DNA from: Azovibrio restrictus
GTDB lineage: Bacteria; Bacteroidota; Bacteroidia; Chitinophagales; Chitinophagaceae
NCBI GenBank assembly: GCA_029255605.1
Contig: JANLJF010000065.1
Coordinates: forward strand, 1-45,648
Length of the DNA: 45,648 nt
Reading direction: 5' to 3'
Below the pieces are notes generated by a model, which ran no database searches, was not told the origin of the DNA, and saw nothing but the letters and a program-made list of their open reading frames with translations. This document shows, in pieces, positions 16,819 to 24,854 of the stretch; position 1 is the first letter of the stretch, and every line of letters begins with the position of its first letter. The translations under genes and the position numbers were made by a program.

Positions 16819-19800
16819 TTTGTACGCCAAACTTCATCGAAATCATCAATGGCTTTTATTTCTATTTCGCTTAAACCGTAATGATTATAAATTAAGTTGT
16901 TCATAGCGCTTTCTATAGCCGATGAATCTTCGTTATTAGTCTTCATAAACATAATTTGACTTAGAATATCTTTGAAAACTAAGTTCTCAGATACAGATAC
17001 TTCTTTCACTGGTATTTCCTGAAAGAAAATCTTTCTTAACTCCCTTGTACCACCTAATAATTCCGGGAAGTTGTCAATAAAACAATATCTAAATAGTTTA
17101 GAATTAAGGAAGCATGTTAAATATTCTAAAAATTCACCCGTAATAATAAAGCACTTGTTATTGACAAAATAATGCTCGTTTAAATCATAGGTGAAATTCA
17201 TGAATTTCGTTATCTCAGGATATATTATTTTCGGCTGCTCAAACGATTTCCAGTAATTTGCTCCGAACCTTTGTAATGCATACCATTCATATCTAATTCC
17301 TGTTTCTGCTTTATTCCTTTGAGTCAACTGAGCTTTATATTTCATCAAATGGCTGTAAACGTCAGGATATTGCAATTCAAATTGTCTTTCAGCTTCGGTT
17401 GATGCGCCAGCAATATCGGTTTCATGCAAAGGAAAATGCCAAGGGATAAATAATAAATGTTGATCGCTCTTATCATAATAGAATCTTTGGATATCTCTGC
17501 CACGTAAAATCGGACGTATAATTTCGTCATTTTTAGATGATTTCTCAACCAATTCATTTCGAATATTACCGTTAATAATAAAGGCGTCATTATAACCAGT
17601 AAGGATACCTCTGTTTATTTGTAGATTCCACTCTTTTAAAGGCTGGCCTACTAATTCGACTTTAGTTTTAATTTCTCTTTCAATTTGCGATAGTACAGTC
17701 CAACTTTGGTTTGGCGTAAATGTTGATGTTTCAATACTATTCTGTCTAAAATAATCGCTCAAATTTTTTATGCTATCTATGTTCCCATTCAGCATACAAG
17801 TCTGAATTTGGGCTTTATAATCAGCTTTCTCAATTAATAAAATATTAGTATCGACTGTTGCTGCATCGAAAATATTCAACCCTGCAAGGTCTATTAATTC
17901 AAGAGGATTGCATTTAGATAGGAAGAACTGTCTCAACTGCTCACCATATCCAGCACGCATCCACTTATTAGACGTTATATAACACAGGTATCCATTAGGT
18001 TTCAAAAGATGGATTCCTAACTCATAAAATAGGCAGTATATATCTCCAGTTCGGACAAATGTGGTAAAATCTTGAGATTGAAGACAGTCAGCATATCCCC
18101 CCAGCTTCTGCAGTTGAATATATGGCGGATTTCCAATTAGAATGTCAAACCCAGCAAAGTTTCCATCATTATCTAATACTTCTGGAAACTCAAACCGCCA
18201 CTCAAAAGCGTTTCGGTAGTTAACGTTGTCCTTTATTTCTGAAATTTCTTGCTCTATCTTTTCTATTTTCTTTTCAAGATTTTCTATCTTCTTTTTTGTA
18301 GTAGTATCGGGCTTTTTCGTTTCAAATAAGTTACCGCTTTGTAGTTTTACCAATTCACCCCTTGCTTTAGATAACTTCTCACGTCTTTCATCGTGTATGC
18401 TAAAGTATGTCTGAAAGTCCCGTTTTATACCCGCTATAAGTTCAAGTAGTTTACGCTTTTTCTCCCTGTCAGTTTCATTTTTGAAGTCCATTACAGCAGA
18501 GCGGTATTCAGGTATCGTATGGTTAATACTTTTCAGCGCTTTACTCAAATCTGCATTCAGGGCATACCTACTTATTAAGGCATTGCCTACCTTGATGTTT
18601 ATATCAATGTTTGGCAGCGTTTCTAAATCTTTAAAATTGGTTTCTTCTTTGTAGTAAGCATTCTTTAACAGTTCTATCCATAACCGCAGGCGGCATATCT
18701 TAACAGAATTAGAATTTATATCAACACCAAACAAGCAGTTCTCTATTATGGTTTGCTTTTCGTGAAATAGTGTCTTCTGTATTCTCTGACTTTCCTTGCT
18801 ATGGGGATTATATATGAATGGATCGCCGTATTCGTCCGTCATCACCAACTCATCGTTGATAACATCTACAGTATACTCTTTTATACGCTTACCATCACTG
18901 TCTATTAATATTCCTAATTCTGCCTTCAGCGCTATAATTTCGTTCAGTGCAGAAACCAAGAAGTGGCCACTACCGACAGCAGGGTCGCATATTTTAAGGG
19001 AGTTGATTATTTCATTGGCTTCTTGCCTATTGCTTATTTCATTGTGTACATCATTGATACTTTCGCACTTCCAGCCATATCTCTCATTAAATTTTTGAAC
19101 TACGCTCTTTCGGATGGATTCCCTACACATGTACATGGTGATAAATCCCGGTGTGTATATCGAACCATCTTTGTAACCATTAATCTTTTCAAAAACCTTG
19201 CCTAATACTGACGCGTTTATTAATGTGCGGCTATCCTCCTGTATATCGTCCTTCCCTTCGCTGGCAAAATCGTAGGCATCAAGAAAGTCGAATATATACT
19301 CAATTGTTCGTATTGCACCTTTATTCTTATAGTGTCCCTTCAAGACGCTATTGGGCATCAACTCTAAGGTTGTTTCATTGTCAAGAGCATTAATTTTTAC
19401 GGTTTCATCTTCTAACTCACTAATCTCGAACAGGGAACTGTTCAAATACGGCACATTAGCATATTTTTCTTTGATAGCTGCTGGCCTATCTTCTGCTTTA
19501 CGCGCTAAAATCTGATGAAATAATTTATACAATTCATCAAAATCATGTATAGTAGCAGCATTAAGGAAACGTAGTTGCTGGTTGCCTCTATTATATGTGA
19601 TAAGCTGGCCTTCCAGCAGCTTAATAAATAAAATTCTGTTAACCCAAGTAAGGGCTAATTCAACTGCAATATTAAATGCTCTTTCATCTTTGTTTGTGCC
19701 GTACTGTTCAACATTTTTAACCTTATAAAGCTCTTCTGTTTCTAATAAGGTTATAATATTTTCAATTAGGGAGCCTGCATTTCTACTATCCTTCTTTCTG

Positions 19801-20612
19801 CGAATTACATTCTTGCCGGACTCTTTCACCTCCTCCAAGCCAATGATGTAAAGCAGTTCCTTATAAAACTTATCATTCAGCGCATTACTGTCAACTGAAG
19901 ATTTGCGCAGTAAATGGTATGGTGAATGGATTTTGTAAAGGGCTATCAGACTTTTATCCTCTTCCTTGTTGGTATCCTGTAGCGCCTTTTTGTATTTGCG
20001 TATATCAAACCTTGTTACAGGTATTTCATCCTTAATACTATCAATGTACGGCTTAGCAATTTCATTATAAAACAGCGAGGTATCCTTACTAACCTTTTGG
20101 TTATTTTTCCATTCCGTGTATTGCCTTACAAAGTCTTTGTTTTTGGCAAAGTGCTTTTCAAAATACTGTGCGTCAAAAATAAACCACTCATATACGTTGG
20201 TGGCAATACAATTTTTAATATCTATGTTATTCTCGTCTATACGCTCACGCATATAGTATAATACAAGCTCATGTAATGCTTTTGTATTTGGCTTGTCTAA
20301 TGTCAGCATCTCACCTTTATTTCCTGGACGCTTTGCTTCCATTATCACGCCTACTTTATCCTTGTTGCTTTTACCTAAGTGTATTACGAGGTCTGTGGCA
20401 TTCTTGGTATTGACTTCGTTGGTTTCCCGATAGTAGGTATTAAGCAAGAAGTCACGAATATGATTCTTCTGGTTCTCCTCTCTTTCAATTTCATCTACCT
20501 TACCTAAAAGATGTAGCAGGTTGTTTTTAAAGTTATCAATTTCACTGCGTAGCGGACGCAGCTTAATCAACTCTTTAGTGGCGATTTTGGGGGATACCTC
20601 TTTCAGTTTCAT
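16815..20612 (-). CDS. Type IIG restriction-modification enzyme (fused endonuclease, N6-adenine methylase and specificity)
   Basis: 1265 aa, normal for single-chain type IIG enzymes. The N-terminus holds a PD-(D/E)xK nuclease: D74 in ATDLVIHLG and E92-A-K94. A helical connector follows. The methylase has motif I CDPAVGSGHF (D543 onward) and the catalytic motif IV N828-P-P-Y, the signature of N6-adenine methylation. A coiled-coil insert (about 740-800, KKKIENLEKKIEKIEQEI) lies between them. Residues ~951-1265 are the target-recognition region, ending in the conserved NHYGLSEIE tail. It cuts unmodified DNA and methylates self DNA, so it is a defence cargo. The specificity region begins at a 24-bp inverted repeat and can be exchanged for the 288-aa cassette. 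BREX PglX is an alternative label, but no other brx genes are present and the nuclease motif favours IIG. Confidence 0.92.
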   Translation of the reverse strand: MKLKEVSPKIATKELIKLRPLRSEIDNFKNNLLHLLGKVDEIEREENQKNHIRDFLLNTYYRETNEVNTKNATDLVIHLGKSNKDKVGVIMEAKRPGNKGEMLTLDKPNTKALHELVLYYMRERIDENNIDIKNCIATNVYEWFIFDAQYFEKHFAKNKDFVRQYTEWKNNQKVSKDTSLFYNEIAKPYIDSIKDEIPVTRFDIRKYKKALQDTNKEEDKSLIALYKIHSPYHLLRKSSVDSNALNDKFYKELLYIIGLEEVKESGKNVIRRKKDSRNAGSLIENIITLLETEELYKVKNVEQYGTNKDERAFNIAVELALTWVNRILFIKLLEGQLITYNRGNQQLRFLNAATIHDFDELYKLFHQILARKAEDRPAAIKEKYANVPYLNSSLFEISELEDETVKINALDNETTLELMPNSVLKGHYKNKGAIRTIEYIFDFLDAYDFASEGKDDIQEDSRTLINASVLGKVFEKINGYKDGSIYTPGFITMYMCRESIRKSVVQKFNERYGWKCESINDVHNEISNRQEANEIINSLKICDPAVGSGHFLVSALNEIIALKAELGILIDSDGKRIKEYTVDVINDELVMTDEYGDPFIYNPHSKESQRIQKTLFHEKQTIIENCLFGVDINSNSVKICRLRLWIELLKNAYYKEETNFKDLETLPNIDINIKVGNALISRYALNADLSKALKSINHTIPEYRSAVMDFKNETDREKKRKLLELIAGIKRDFQTYFSIHDERREKLSKARGELVKLQSGNLFETKKPDTTTKKKIENLEKKIEKIEQEISEIKDNVNYRNAFEWRFEFPEVLDNDGNFAGFDILIGNPPYIQLQKLGGYADCLQSQDFTTFVRTGDIYCLFYELGIHLLKPNGYLCYITSNKWMRAGYGEQLRQFFLSKCNPLELIDLAGLNIFDAATVDTNILLIEKADYKAQIQTCMLNGNIDSIKNLSDYFRQNSIETSTFTPNQSWTVLSQIEREIKTKVELVGQPLKEWNLQINRGILTGYNDAFIINGNIRNELVEKSSKNDEIIRPILRGRDIQRFYYDKSDQHLLFIPWHFPLHETDIAGASTEAERQFELQYPDVYSHLMKYKAQLTQRNKAETGIRYEWYALQRFGANYWKSFEQPKIIYPEITKFMNFTYDLNEHYFVNNKCFIITGEFLEYLTCFLNSKLFRYCFIDNFPELLGGTRELRKIFFQEIPVKEVSVSENLVFKDILSQIMFMKTNNEDSSAIESAMNNLIYNHYGLSEIEIKAIDDFDEVWRTN
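17738..17761 (-). repeat. Right inverted repeat of the invertible segment
   Basis: Reverse complement of 15953-15976, 24 of 24 bases identical. It lies inside the type IIG gene and encodes LSDYFRQN from residue 951. Beyond it the two regions drop to ordinary homology, so the exact stretch stands out as a maintained recombination site. Confidence 0.9.
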
Positions 20613-20689
20613 GATTAGGCAATTATGGCTAAAACGATATATGCAAGCGTATTGGGGCTAAATATATCCATACTACCGTTAATTTGCAA

Positions 20690-20706
20690 GGTGGCAAAAT
20701 GCCACC
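20690..20706. promoter_or_regulatory. Inverted repeat upstream of the type IIG gene
   Basis: GGTGGCA / TGCCACC arms around AAA, 78 bp upstream of the RM start and just past the stop of the primase gene. No T-run follows on the minus strand, so an operator is as likely as a terminator. Confidence 0.35.
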
Positions 20707-20715
20707 CTGCGCCAG

Positions 20716-21585
20716 TCATTCACTGTATTTTTTCAATAGATATGCCAGTGTGCCTAACGAATAATGATATTTTGTTTTTAGGCACGCATCATATTGCCTA
20801 TTGCAATTGTCATGGTTGTATTTGTTAGATAAGCTACTAATATCATGATATTTTGCACGGCCAGCTTCGCCGTAAATATTAGCAATGGCACACCCTGCGC
20901 CGAACCAATCGCTATATACTTCTGTAATGTCTGTTTTAAGGCTCAAAATTTCGGCCAATATCCTGTCTGAGGCTTTTCTATCTACACTGCGGTTGTGGGC
21001 GTGTAATGAGGTCTTTATCGGTGATTGCAGACATTGGGTTACAGGTATAGCATGATGGTTTACATATGGATCTGCGTCGTAGCTTATGCCCCGTAAGCGA
21101 CATACATCTTTGCAGGCTTTATCTATATAAATACCATATGACGTTAGAAAAAACAATTCCATAGCTTTAAAATGCTGCTGGTGCTTTTCTGGGTATGCAA
21201 TGGGTATGACCGTGTATACTCCTTTCCCCGAAGCCGACAAACCCGCAAAAGCGATATTTGGTACTTCTGCCATTTGAAATTTAAATGCAATCCAGTCATC
21301 AACACTGGGATTGTCCTTGCCATCAATATCAATACATATGAACCCGCTATGCTTCACTAACGTATTTATGCTTCGTTTTTTCTTAAAAATGCCGCTCGGT
21401 GTACATGCAGGCAACTGAGCCTTTAACTCCCTTATAGTTTCCGAATTGCTACATTTGCGAATCTCTAATATTTCGTCTTTATAGCCTTTGTTTACTAACC
21501 ATTTATATAGCGGCATTGTGGCAAAAGGTTCAGGCGAATTAAAATCCCTGTATATGCTTATTTCCCCATTTAAAGTAGATTTCAT
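20716..21585 (-). CDS. PrimPol-type (BT4734/VirE-N) protein with PriCT-2 domain
   Basis: 289 aa. Residues ~20-185 resemble the BT4734-like/VirE N-terminal domain: FICIDIDG supplies a D-x-D metal-binding pair, SASGKGVYTVIPI the following strand, and VCRLRGISYDADPYVN the conserved Arg/Asp segment. The C-terminal ~75 residues (YSDWFGAGCAIANIYGEAGRAKYHDIS to LLKKY) fit the PriCT-2 primase C-terminal domain. Such proteins prime replication of mobile elements, usually beside a helicase. Here the DUF3987 ATPase gene lies 59 bp upstream on the same strand, separated by a striking 30-bp palindrome. It has no helicase part of its own, so the two genes probably act as a split primase-helicase. Confidence 0.8.
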   Translation of the reverse strand: MKSTLNGEISIYRDFNSPEPFATMPLYKWLVNKGYKDEILEIRKCSNSETIRELKAQLPACTPSGIFKKKRSINTLVKHSGFICIDIDGKDNPSVDDWIAFKFQMAEVPNIAFAGLSASGKGVYTVIPIAYPEKHQQHFKAMELFFLTSYGIYIDKACKDVCRLRGISYDADPYVNHHAIPVTQCLQSPIKTSLHAHNRSVDRKASDRILAEILSLKTDITEVYSDWFGAGCAIANIYGEAGRAKYHDISSLSNKYNHDNCNRQYDACLKTKYHYSLGTLAYLLKKYSE

Positions 21586-21601
21586 GAAATTTACATTTAG
21601 A

Positions 21602-21631
21602 ACCTGTTTCTGTTTCGAAACAGAAACAGGT
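21602..21631. promoter_or_regulatory. Perfect 30-bp palindrome with tandem TGTTTC units
   Basis: Arms of 15 bp meet without a loop. Each arm contains TGTTTC twice in tandem, mirrored as GAAACA twice. It lies in the 59-bp gap between the ATPase and primase genes. Iterated hexamers in a dyad suggest a binding site for a dimeric or multimeric protein, such as an origin or operator of the element. As RNA it would form a strong hairpin, but no T-run follows on the minus strand. Confidence 0.6.
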
Positions 21632-21644
21632 GTGTTAACATTTG

Positions 21645-23060
21645 CTATTTTTTAATTACTCCAGCTTTTGTAAGCCAACGATATACTGTACCACTAAGCT
21701 TTGCATTATTCAAGACCTTAGCAGCAATCTGCCTGTATGTTAGGCCACCTTGTAGATAAAGTTCGATACACAGCTGTTTCGCAGCTAACTTATCGGTTTC
21801 ATCCGCCAATGGCTGGCTATTGGTTCTACGACTGAACTGCATTAAGAAATCATACACTTTCATACTGTGGTCGAGGAGCGTTGTAGTTATCATCCAGGCA
21901 CATTTAAAATCCACCTCTTTGCACATTATATCTTCCTCCAATTCTGATAGCTTATATGATGGGGAATAGCTACGGTAAATAGATAATATCATGGCGATAC
22001 GGGTAAATATCAATGCGTACCTATGTATGACACCATCCATTTCCTCTGTGTGGACATCTCTGTATTCAGATTTTAATTTCTGGAACCTCATCTGCATACG
22101 TTGACTTTGTTGCTTAGTAAGGCAAAAAAACAATGGCGTTTCCTTGCGTTGCACAAGCTGACTGTGAACTTTCTTTACAATCTCCGCCTTAACACTCACA
22201 ATATCCCTGAACTTTCCACGGCTACCTTCAAAAGGATTTTTAAATTCATGTGTTGATGGTGCCATATAAAACATGAACCTGCTAAATAGCCCATCCTCGG
22301 TATCACCAAAGAATGTTACCAGATGCTTTGGCGTACTCGTCAATAACATAGACAGGTAGGGATTTTCTATTTCTACAGTACCATCTGACTTACGGCTACA
22401 GCTAAACATTTCATGATGGAATGCTTTAAGTATCAAATCTGAAAAGCCTCCATGCTCCTGCCGTAGTGCAGTGGATAGCGTAGCTGCTTCCGTTTCACAA
22501 ATAATAGCACGCCCATCATTGTCTGCCATCAACCGATAGATATTGCTTTTGGTGTTATTAGCTGGCATAAGCAGCATTTTATTACAATCTGACAACTCAA
22601 TGGGCTTAGGGGCTTCTTCGATATCATCTTCATCATAAACCTTTTTACGCTTGATTGTTCTCGTCTTCTCATACTGCTCACGCGCAACTTTGGCATTTCC
22701 CGCCAATTCTCTGTGAATAGGCATTACCAGTTCTTGACATTTTTTAAGCATCCCTTTACCGACCCCAGCAAAACCGTATAAGTATCCGTACAAATTAGCT
22801 TCATAATGTTCATCCATGTAGGCCACTTTGTAGTTAGGAAGAACACCGCTTAACAGAACCAAAGAGCAAAAAACCGCGATATCAGCTTCCCCGTTATCAT
22901 TGCAGCTTTGTACGATATCTTTAAAAAAAGGCGGTAGTAACTCAAATACTTCTTGCTGAAATTTTGGGTAACTATTAGTTTCACTAAAAAGGTCATTCAA
23001 ATGCTCATCTATCGAGCGCGTCTTTTCACTGCCGTCTTTACGGCTGTATTGCTCCTTCAT
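21645..23060 (-). CDS. DUF3987 helicase/primase-like ATPase
   Basis: 471 aa. Walker A is GFAGVGKGM (residues ~96-104), Walker B-like IICETEA follows, and STPKHLVTFFGDTEDGLFSRFMFY carries the sensor and arginine-finger type residues usual in DUF3987 proteins of Bacteroidota mobile elements. A Lys/Glu-rich insert (KTRTIKRKKVYDEDDIEE) separates A and B. The C-terminus is a helix-turn-helix (TYRQIAAKVLNNAKLSGTVYRWLTKAG), as expected for DNA binding. It probably unwinds or loads at the element's origin together with the downstream PrimPol protein. It lies 17 bp after the excisionase-like gene in the same operon. Confidence 0.85.
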   Translation of the reverse strand: MKEQYSRKDGSEKTRSIDEHLNDLFSETNSYPKFQQEVFELLPPFFKDIVQSCNDNGEADIAVFCSLVLLSGVLPNYKVAYMDEHYEANLYGYLYGFAGVGKGMLKKCQELVMPIHRELAGNAKVAREQYEKTRTIKRKKVYDEDDIEEAPKPIELSDCNKMLLMPANNTKSNIYRLMADNDGRAIICETEAATLSTALRQEHGGFSDLILKAFHHEMFSCSRKSDGTVEIENPYLSMLLTSTPKHLVTFFGDTEDGLFSRFMFYMAPSTHEFKNPFEGSRGKFRDIVSVKAEIVKKVHSQLVQRKETPLFFCLTKQQSQRMQMRFQKLKSEYRDVHTEEMDGVIHRYALIFTRIAMILSIYRSYSPSYKLSELEEDIMCKEVDFKCAWMITTTLLDHSMKVYDFLMQFSRRTNSQPLADETDKLAAKQLCIELYLQGGLTYRQIAAKVLNNAKLSGTVYRWLTKAGVIKK

Positions 23061-23077
23061 AATTTTTTTTTTAGTGT

Positions 23078-23308
23078 TTACAATTCAGAAACCATCAATT
23101 GCCTATTAGCGGTAAGCCAGCTATCTACTTCGTCCTTCTTAAAAAATAGCTTACGGCCGAATGGCGGCTTATAGTGTGGTATTTTCCTTTGATGTGCCAG
23201 TTTGTAGATATAGGATTTCTTGTAACCTGAGTATTCTACTAATTCGTCTACGGTAAATACGACTGTCTTTGAGTCTTCCCCATTGTGGGAGATTGTGATT
23301 TTTTTCAT
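23078..23308 (-). CDS. AlpA/excisionase-like HTH protein
   Basis: 76 aa. A single winged helix-turn-helix of the HTH_17/MerR-like type: FTVDELVEYSGYKKSYIYKLAHQRKIPHYKPPFGRKLFFKKDEVDSWL. The wing contains the R-K-L-F-F-x-x-x-E-V-x-x-W-L end typical of excisionases. Next to an integrase such proteins bend DNA for excision or activate the element's genes. It is the first gene of the leftward replication operon; the intergenic region upstream holds two DnaA-box-like sites and the integrase terminator. Confidence 0.85.
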   Translation of the reverse strand: MKKITISHNGEDSKTVVFTVDELVEYSGYKKSYIYKLAHQRKIPHYKPPFGRKLFFKKDEVDSWLTANRQLMVSEL

Positions 23309-23372
23309 CGATTTTTCATTTACCTACTTAATAACGCCTGCACCAAAAATCCTTCTGAAAAATGCCCTTTTA

Positions 23373-23393
23373 TTATCCACAGCCTGTGTATAA
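23373..23393. promoter_or_regulatory. Pair of inverted DnaA-box matches
   Basis: TTATCCACA (23373-23381) and TGTGTATAA (23385-23393, reverse complement TTATACACA) both match TTATnCACA perfectly, in opposite orientation with 3 bp between. They sit upstream of the excisionase-like gene that heads the replication operon. They may bind host DnaA for replication or regulation. Confidence 0.5.
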
Positions 23394-23420
23394 AAAAAAT
23401 GGGACACAATGTGTCCCATT
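23392..23420 (-). terminator. Intrinsic terminator of the integrase gene
   Basis: Perfect 11-bp arms (23398-23408 and 23410-23420) with a 1-base centre are followed on the minus strand by eight Ts. The hairpin begins in the integrase stop codon. Confidence 0.85.
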
Positions 23421-24465
23421 AAAAAGTAGGTAATAACTGTATTTGTTTCTCCTTCATACTATCAGCAATCCTGATATAGCGCTGAGTATATTTTACACTT
23501 CTTTGTCCCATTAGGCTGGAGGCGACCAGAATATTTGCTCCATAAAAGATGAGATTGGTTCCAAACGTATGCCGACCACAGTGCCATGTTATTTTCTTAT
23601 TTACCCCTGATTTAACTACCCATTCTTTCAGCACCTTATTGCACCCATTAAGAGTGGTAGGCAGGGCAAATACCAAATCGTCTGGCCGACCAACTACTGG
23701 CAAAAATCTCACGGCAATCTCATGCAAATCCACAGTTACATTATAACCTGTCTTCGCCTGTGTCATACTGACCTTCCCTTCGGAAATATGCTTCCACCGC
23801 AAGCGAGAAACATCACAGTACCGTAAGCCAGTAAAGCAAGAGAATATAAATGCGCTTTTTACTGCAACGTTAATACAGCCAGCGCCAGCCAACACCTTCA
23901 ATTCATCCATTGTGAGCACTTCTTTAGGAATACCTTCCTTACGCTTCATTCTGATATCTGCGGCTGGGTTATTGGCAAATATGCCTTCCTTTGTTGCGTG
24001 CTTCACCACCTTACAGAATAACTTAAAGTAATTGTGGGGTGTTTCACCTGATAGACTATCCTCTAAAAACCCCTTAAACCTCACTAAAAAGCTTTCATCT
24101 TCTACTATCGTAAATGGCAGTATACTTTTAGGGTAAAACAACTTCAATTTGTTTAACACGGCGCTGGCGCGACGCTCTTTTGTTGGAAACCTAACGAAGT
24201 AATCGTTGTAATATGAAAAGAAATCACCTTTCTTCTTATTAACAGGCAATGCCACTCTATTATTCAGCAGGTCATTTTCCTTTTTTACCCGCAGCTTTTC
24301 AAATCTTAGAAGATTATCTTTATTTAGCTGTTTGGTTCGTTCGTCTTTAGCTGGATAAATATGTAACCCTGTAGCCTCTTGCACCCTAACACCGTCAATT
24401 CTATAGTCAAGATAAAGTGCAGTACTCTTTTTCAATTTTCGTTCACGTTTGATTACTTTGATCAT
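23419..24465 (-). CDS. Tyrosine recombinase / integrase
   Basis: 348 aa. It has an N-terminal arm-binding region with Lys/Arg, a core-binding SAM-like domain (about 80-165), and a catalytic domain with R215 (TGLRYCDVSRLRW), H295-x-x-R298 (HCGRH) and nucleophile Y330 (YTQRYIRI). The histidine often seen in L-G-H is a glutamine here (M-G-Q321), a tolerated variant. It catalyses integration and excision at the 18-bp repeats. The gene lies ~200 bp from the right repeat (24668-24685), reads inward, and has TGTACCCA-like sites between it and the repeat. Terminator at 23392-23420. Confidence 0.93.
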   Translation of the reverse strand: MIKVIKRERKLKKSTALYLDYRIDGVRVQEATGLHIYPAKDERTKQLNKDNLLRFEKLRVKKENDLLNNRVALPVNKKKGDFFSYYNDYFVRFPTKERRASAVLNKLKLFYPKSILPFTIVEDESFLVRFKGFLEDSLSGETPHNYFKLFCKVVKHATKEGIFANNPAADIRMKRKEGIPKEVLTMDELKVLAGAGCINVAVKSAFIFSCFTGLRYCDVSRLRWKHISEGKVSMTQAKTGYNVTVDLHEIAVRFLPVVGRPDDLVFALPTTLNGCNKVLKEWVVKSGVNKKITWHCGRHTFGTNLIFYGANILVASSLMGQRSVKYTQRYIRIADSMKEKQIQLLPTF

Positions 24466-24540
24466 ATTTTTTTGATTTTGTAATCCCTATTAATAACAGC
24501 ACGAGGCCTGAAAATTCTGGAATAACCAAAAAAATATTTT

Positions 24541-24569
24541 TGTAACCAAAGTGTACCCAAAGCTGGGTA
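24541..24569. promoter_or_regulatory. Candidate integrase arm-type sites, right end
   Basis: TGTACCCA at 24552-24559, a near copy TGTAACCA at 24541-24548 and inverted TGGGTA at 24564-24569. Same octamer as at 12521-12539. The cluster lies between the integrase start and the right att copy. Confidence 0.5.
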
Positions 24570-24667
24570 AAATAGGGTCAAGTAACATCTGGTGTAAGTA
24601 GTCACATAAGCCTTACTGATAAGGGGTTTCAAAAAAAAGATATTAAAAAAGTAGTTCCCATGAATTA

Positions 24668-24685
24668 CCTGTTCTGGGCACACTG
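24668..24685. repeat. Right att-like direct repeat
   Basis: Exact copy of 12449-12466. It is followed by a 45-bp stretch with a terminator, repeated at 26541-26584, so this junction belongs to both elements. Confidence 0.75.
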
Positions 24686-24730
24686 AAAAATGAAGCAGTT
24701 ATGAATAAACCTCATAGCTGCTTTTTCTTT
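24676..24730. repeat. Long direct repeat, left copy (second insertion)
   Basis: 55 bp nearly identical to 26531-26584: one substitution and one missing T. It starts with GGGCACACTG, the end of the att core, and includes a terminator hairpin. Confidence 0.85.
24693..24730 (+). terminator. Terminator inside the long repeat, intact copy
   Basis: AAGCAGTTATGA (24693-24704) pairs with TCATAGCTGCTT (24712-24723) with one G-U pair, followed by TTTCTTTT. The copy at 26549-26584 has an extra mismatch in the stem. Confidence 0.75.
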
Positions 24731-24854
24731 TCTCGAAATTCTTCGTGTACTAAACTCTAAAGAGGACAGATGTGATTTAAAGAATTGGTTTGCAAATTTT
24801 AGCATTTACTCCACATTTAGTATATTAGAATTAATTCATGTAGCATTGATTCCT

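Larger units (their letters stand above)
15953..17761. other. Predicted invertible DNA segment (specificity switch)
   Basis: 1809 bp between perfect 24-bp inverted repeats. It holds the silent C-terminal cassette (rightward) and the currently expressed C-terminal part of the type IIG gene (leftward), whose stop codons overlap tail-to-tail by 4 bp (16815-16818). Both repeats encode the same residues in the same frame, so inversion yields a complete alternative enzyme (about 950 + 288 aa). The serine recombinase lies directly outside the left repeat. Confidence 0.85.
12449..24685. mobile_element. Integrative element with tyrosine integrase, primase-helicase module and switchable type IIG RM
   Basis: The segment lies between two copies of CCTGTTCTGGGCACACTG (12449-12466 and 24668-24685), with the tyrosine integrase beside the right copy. 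Gene order leftward from the right end is integrase, HTH excisionase-like protein, DUF3987 ATPase, PrimPol/PriCT-2 protein, type IIG RM with invertible cassette and serine recombinase, then unknown genes and an XRE regulator. TGTACCCA motifs occur just inside both ends, as expected of integrase arm sites. No relaxase, coupling protein, capsid or terminase gene is visible, so it is not a self-transmissible ICE or complete prophage. The int / AlpA-like / primase set resembles phage satellites (PICI-type); that assignment is inference. Confidence 0.8.

Noticed and set aside
16815-20612. BREX PglX
   Set aside because: The N-terminal PD-(D/E)xK nuclease motif and the absence of brxA/B/C, pglZ or brxL in the window favour a stand-alone type IIG enzyme.
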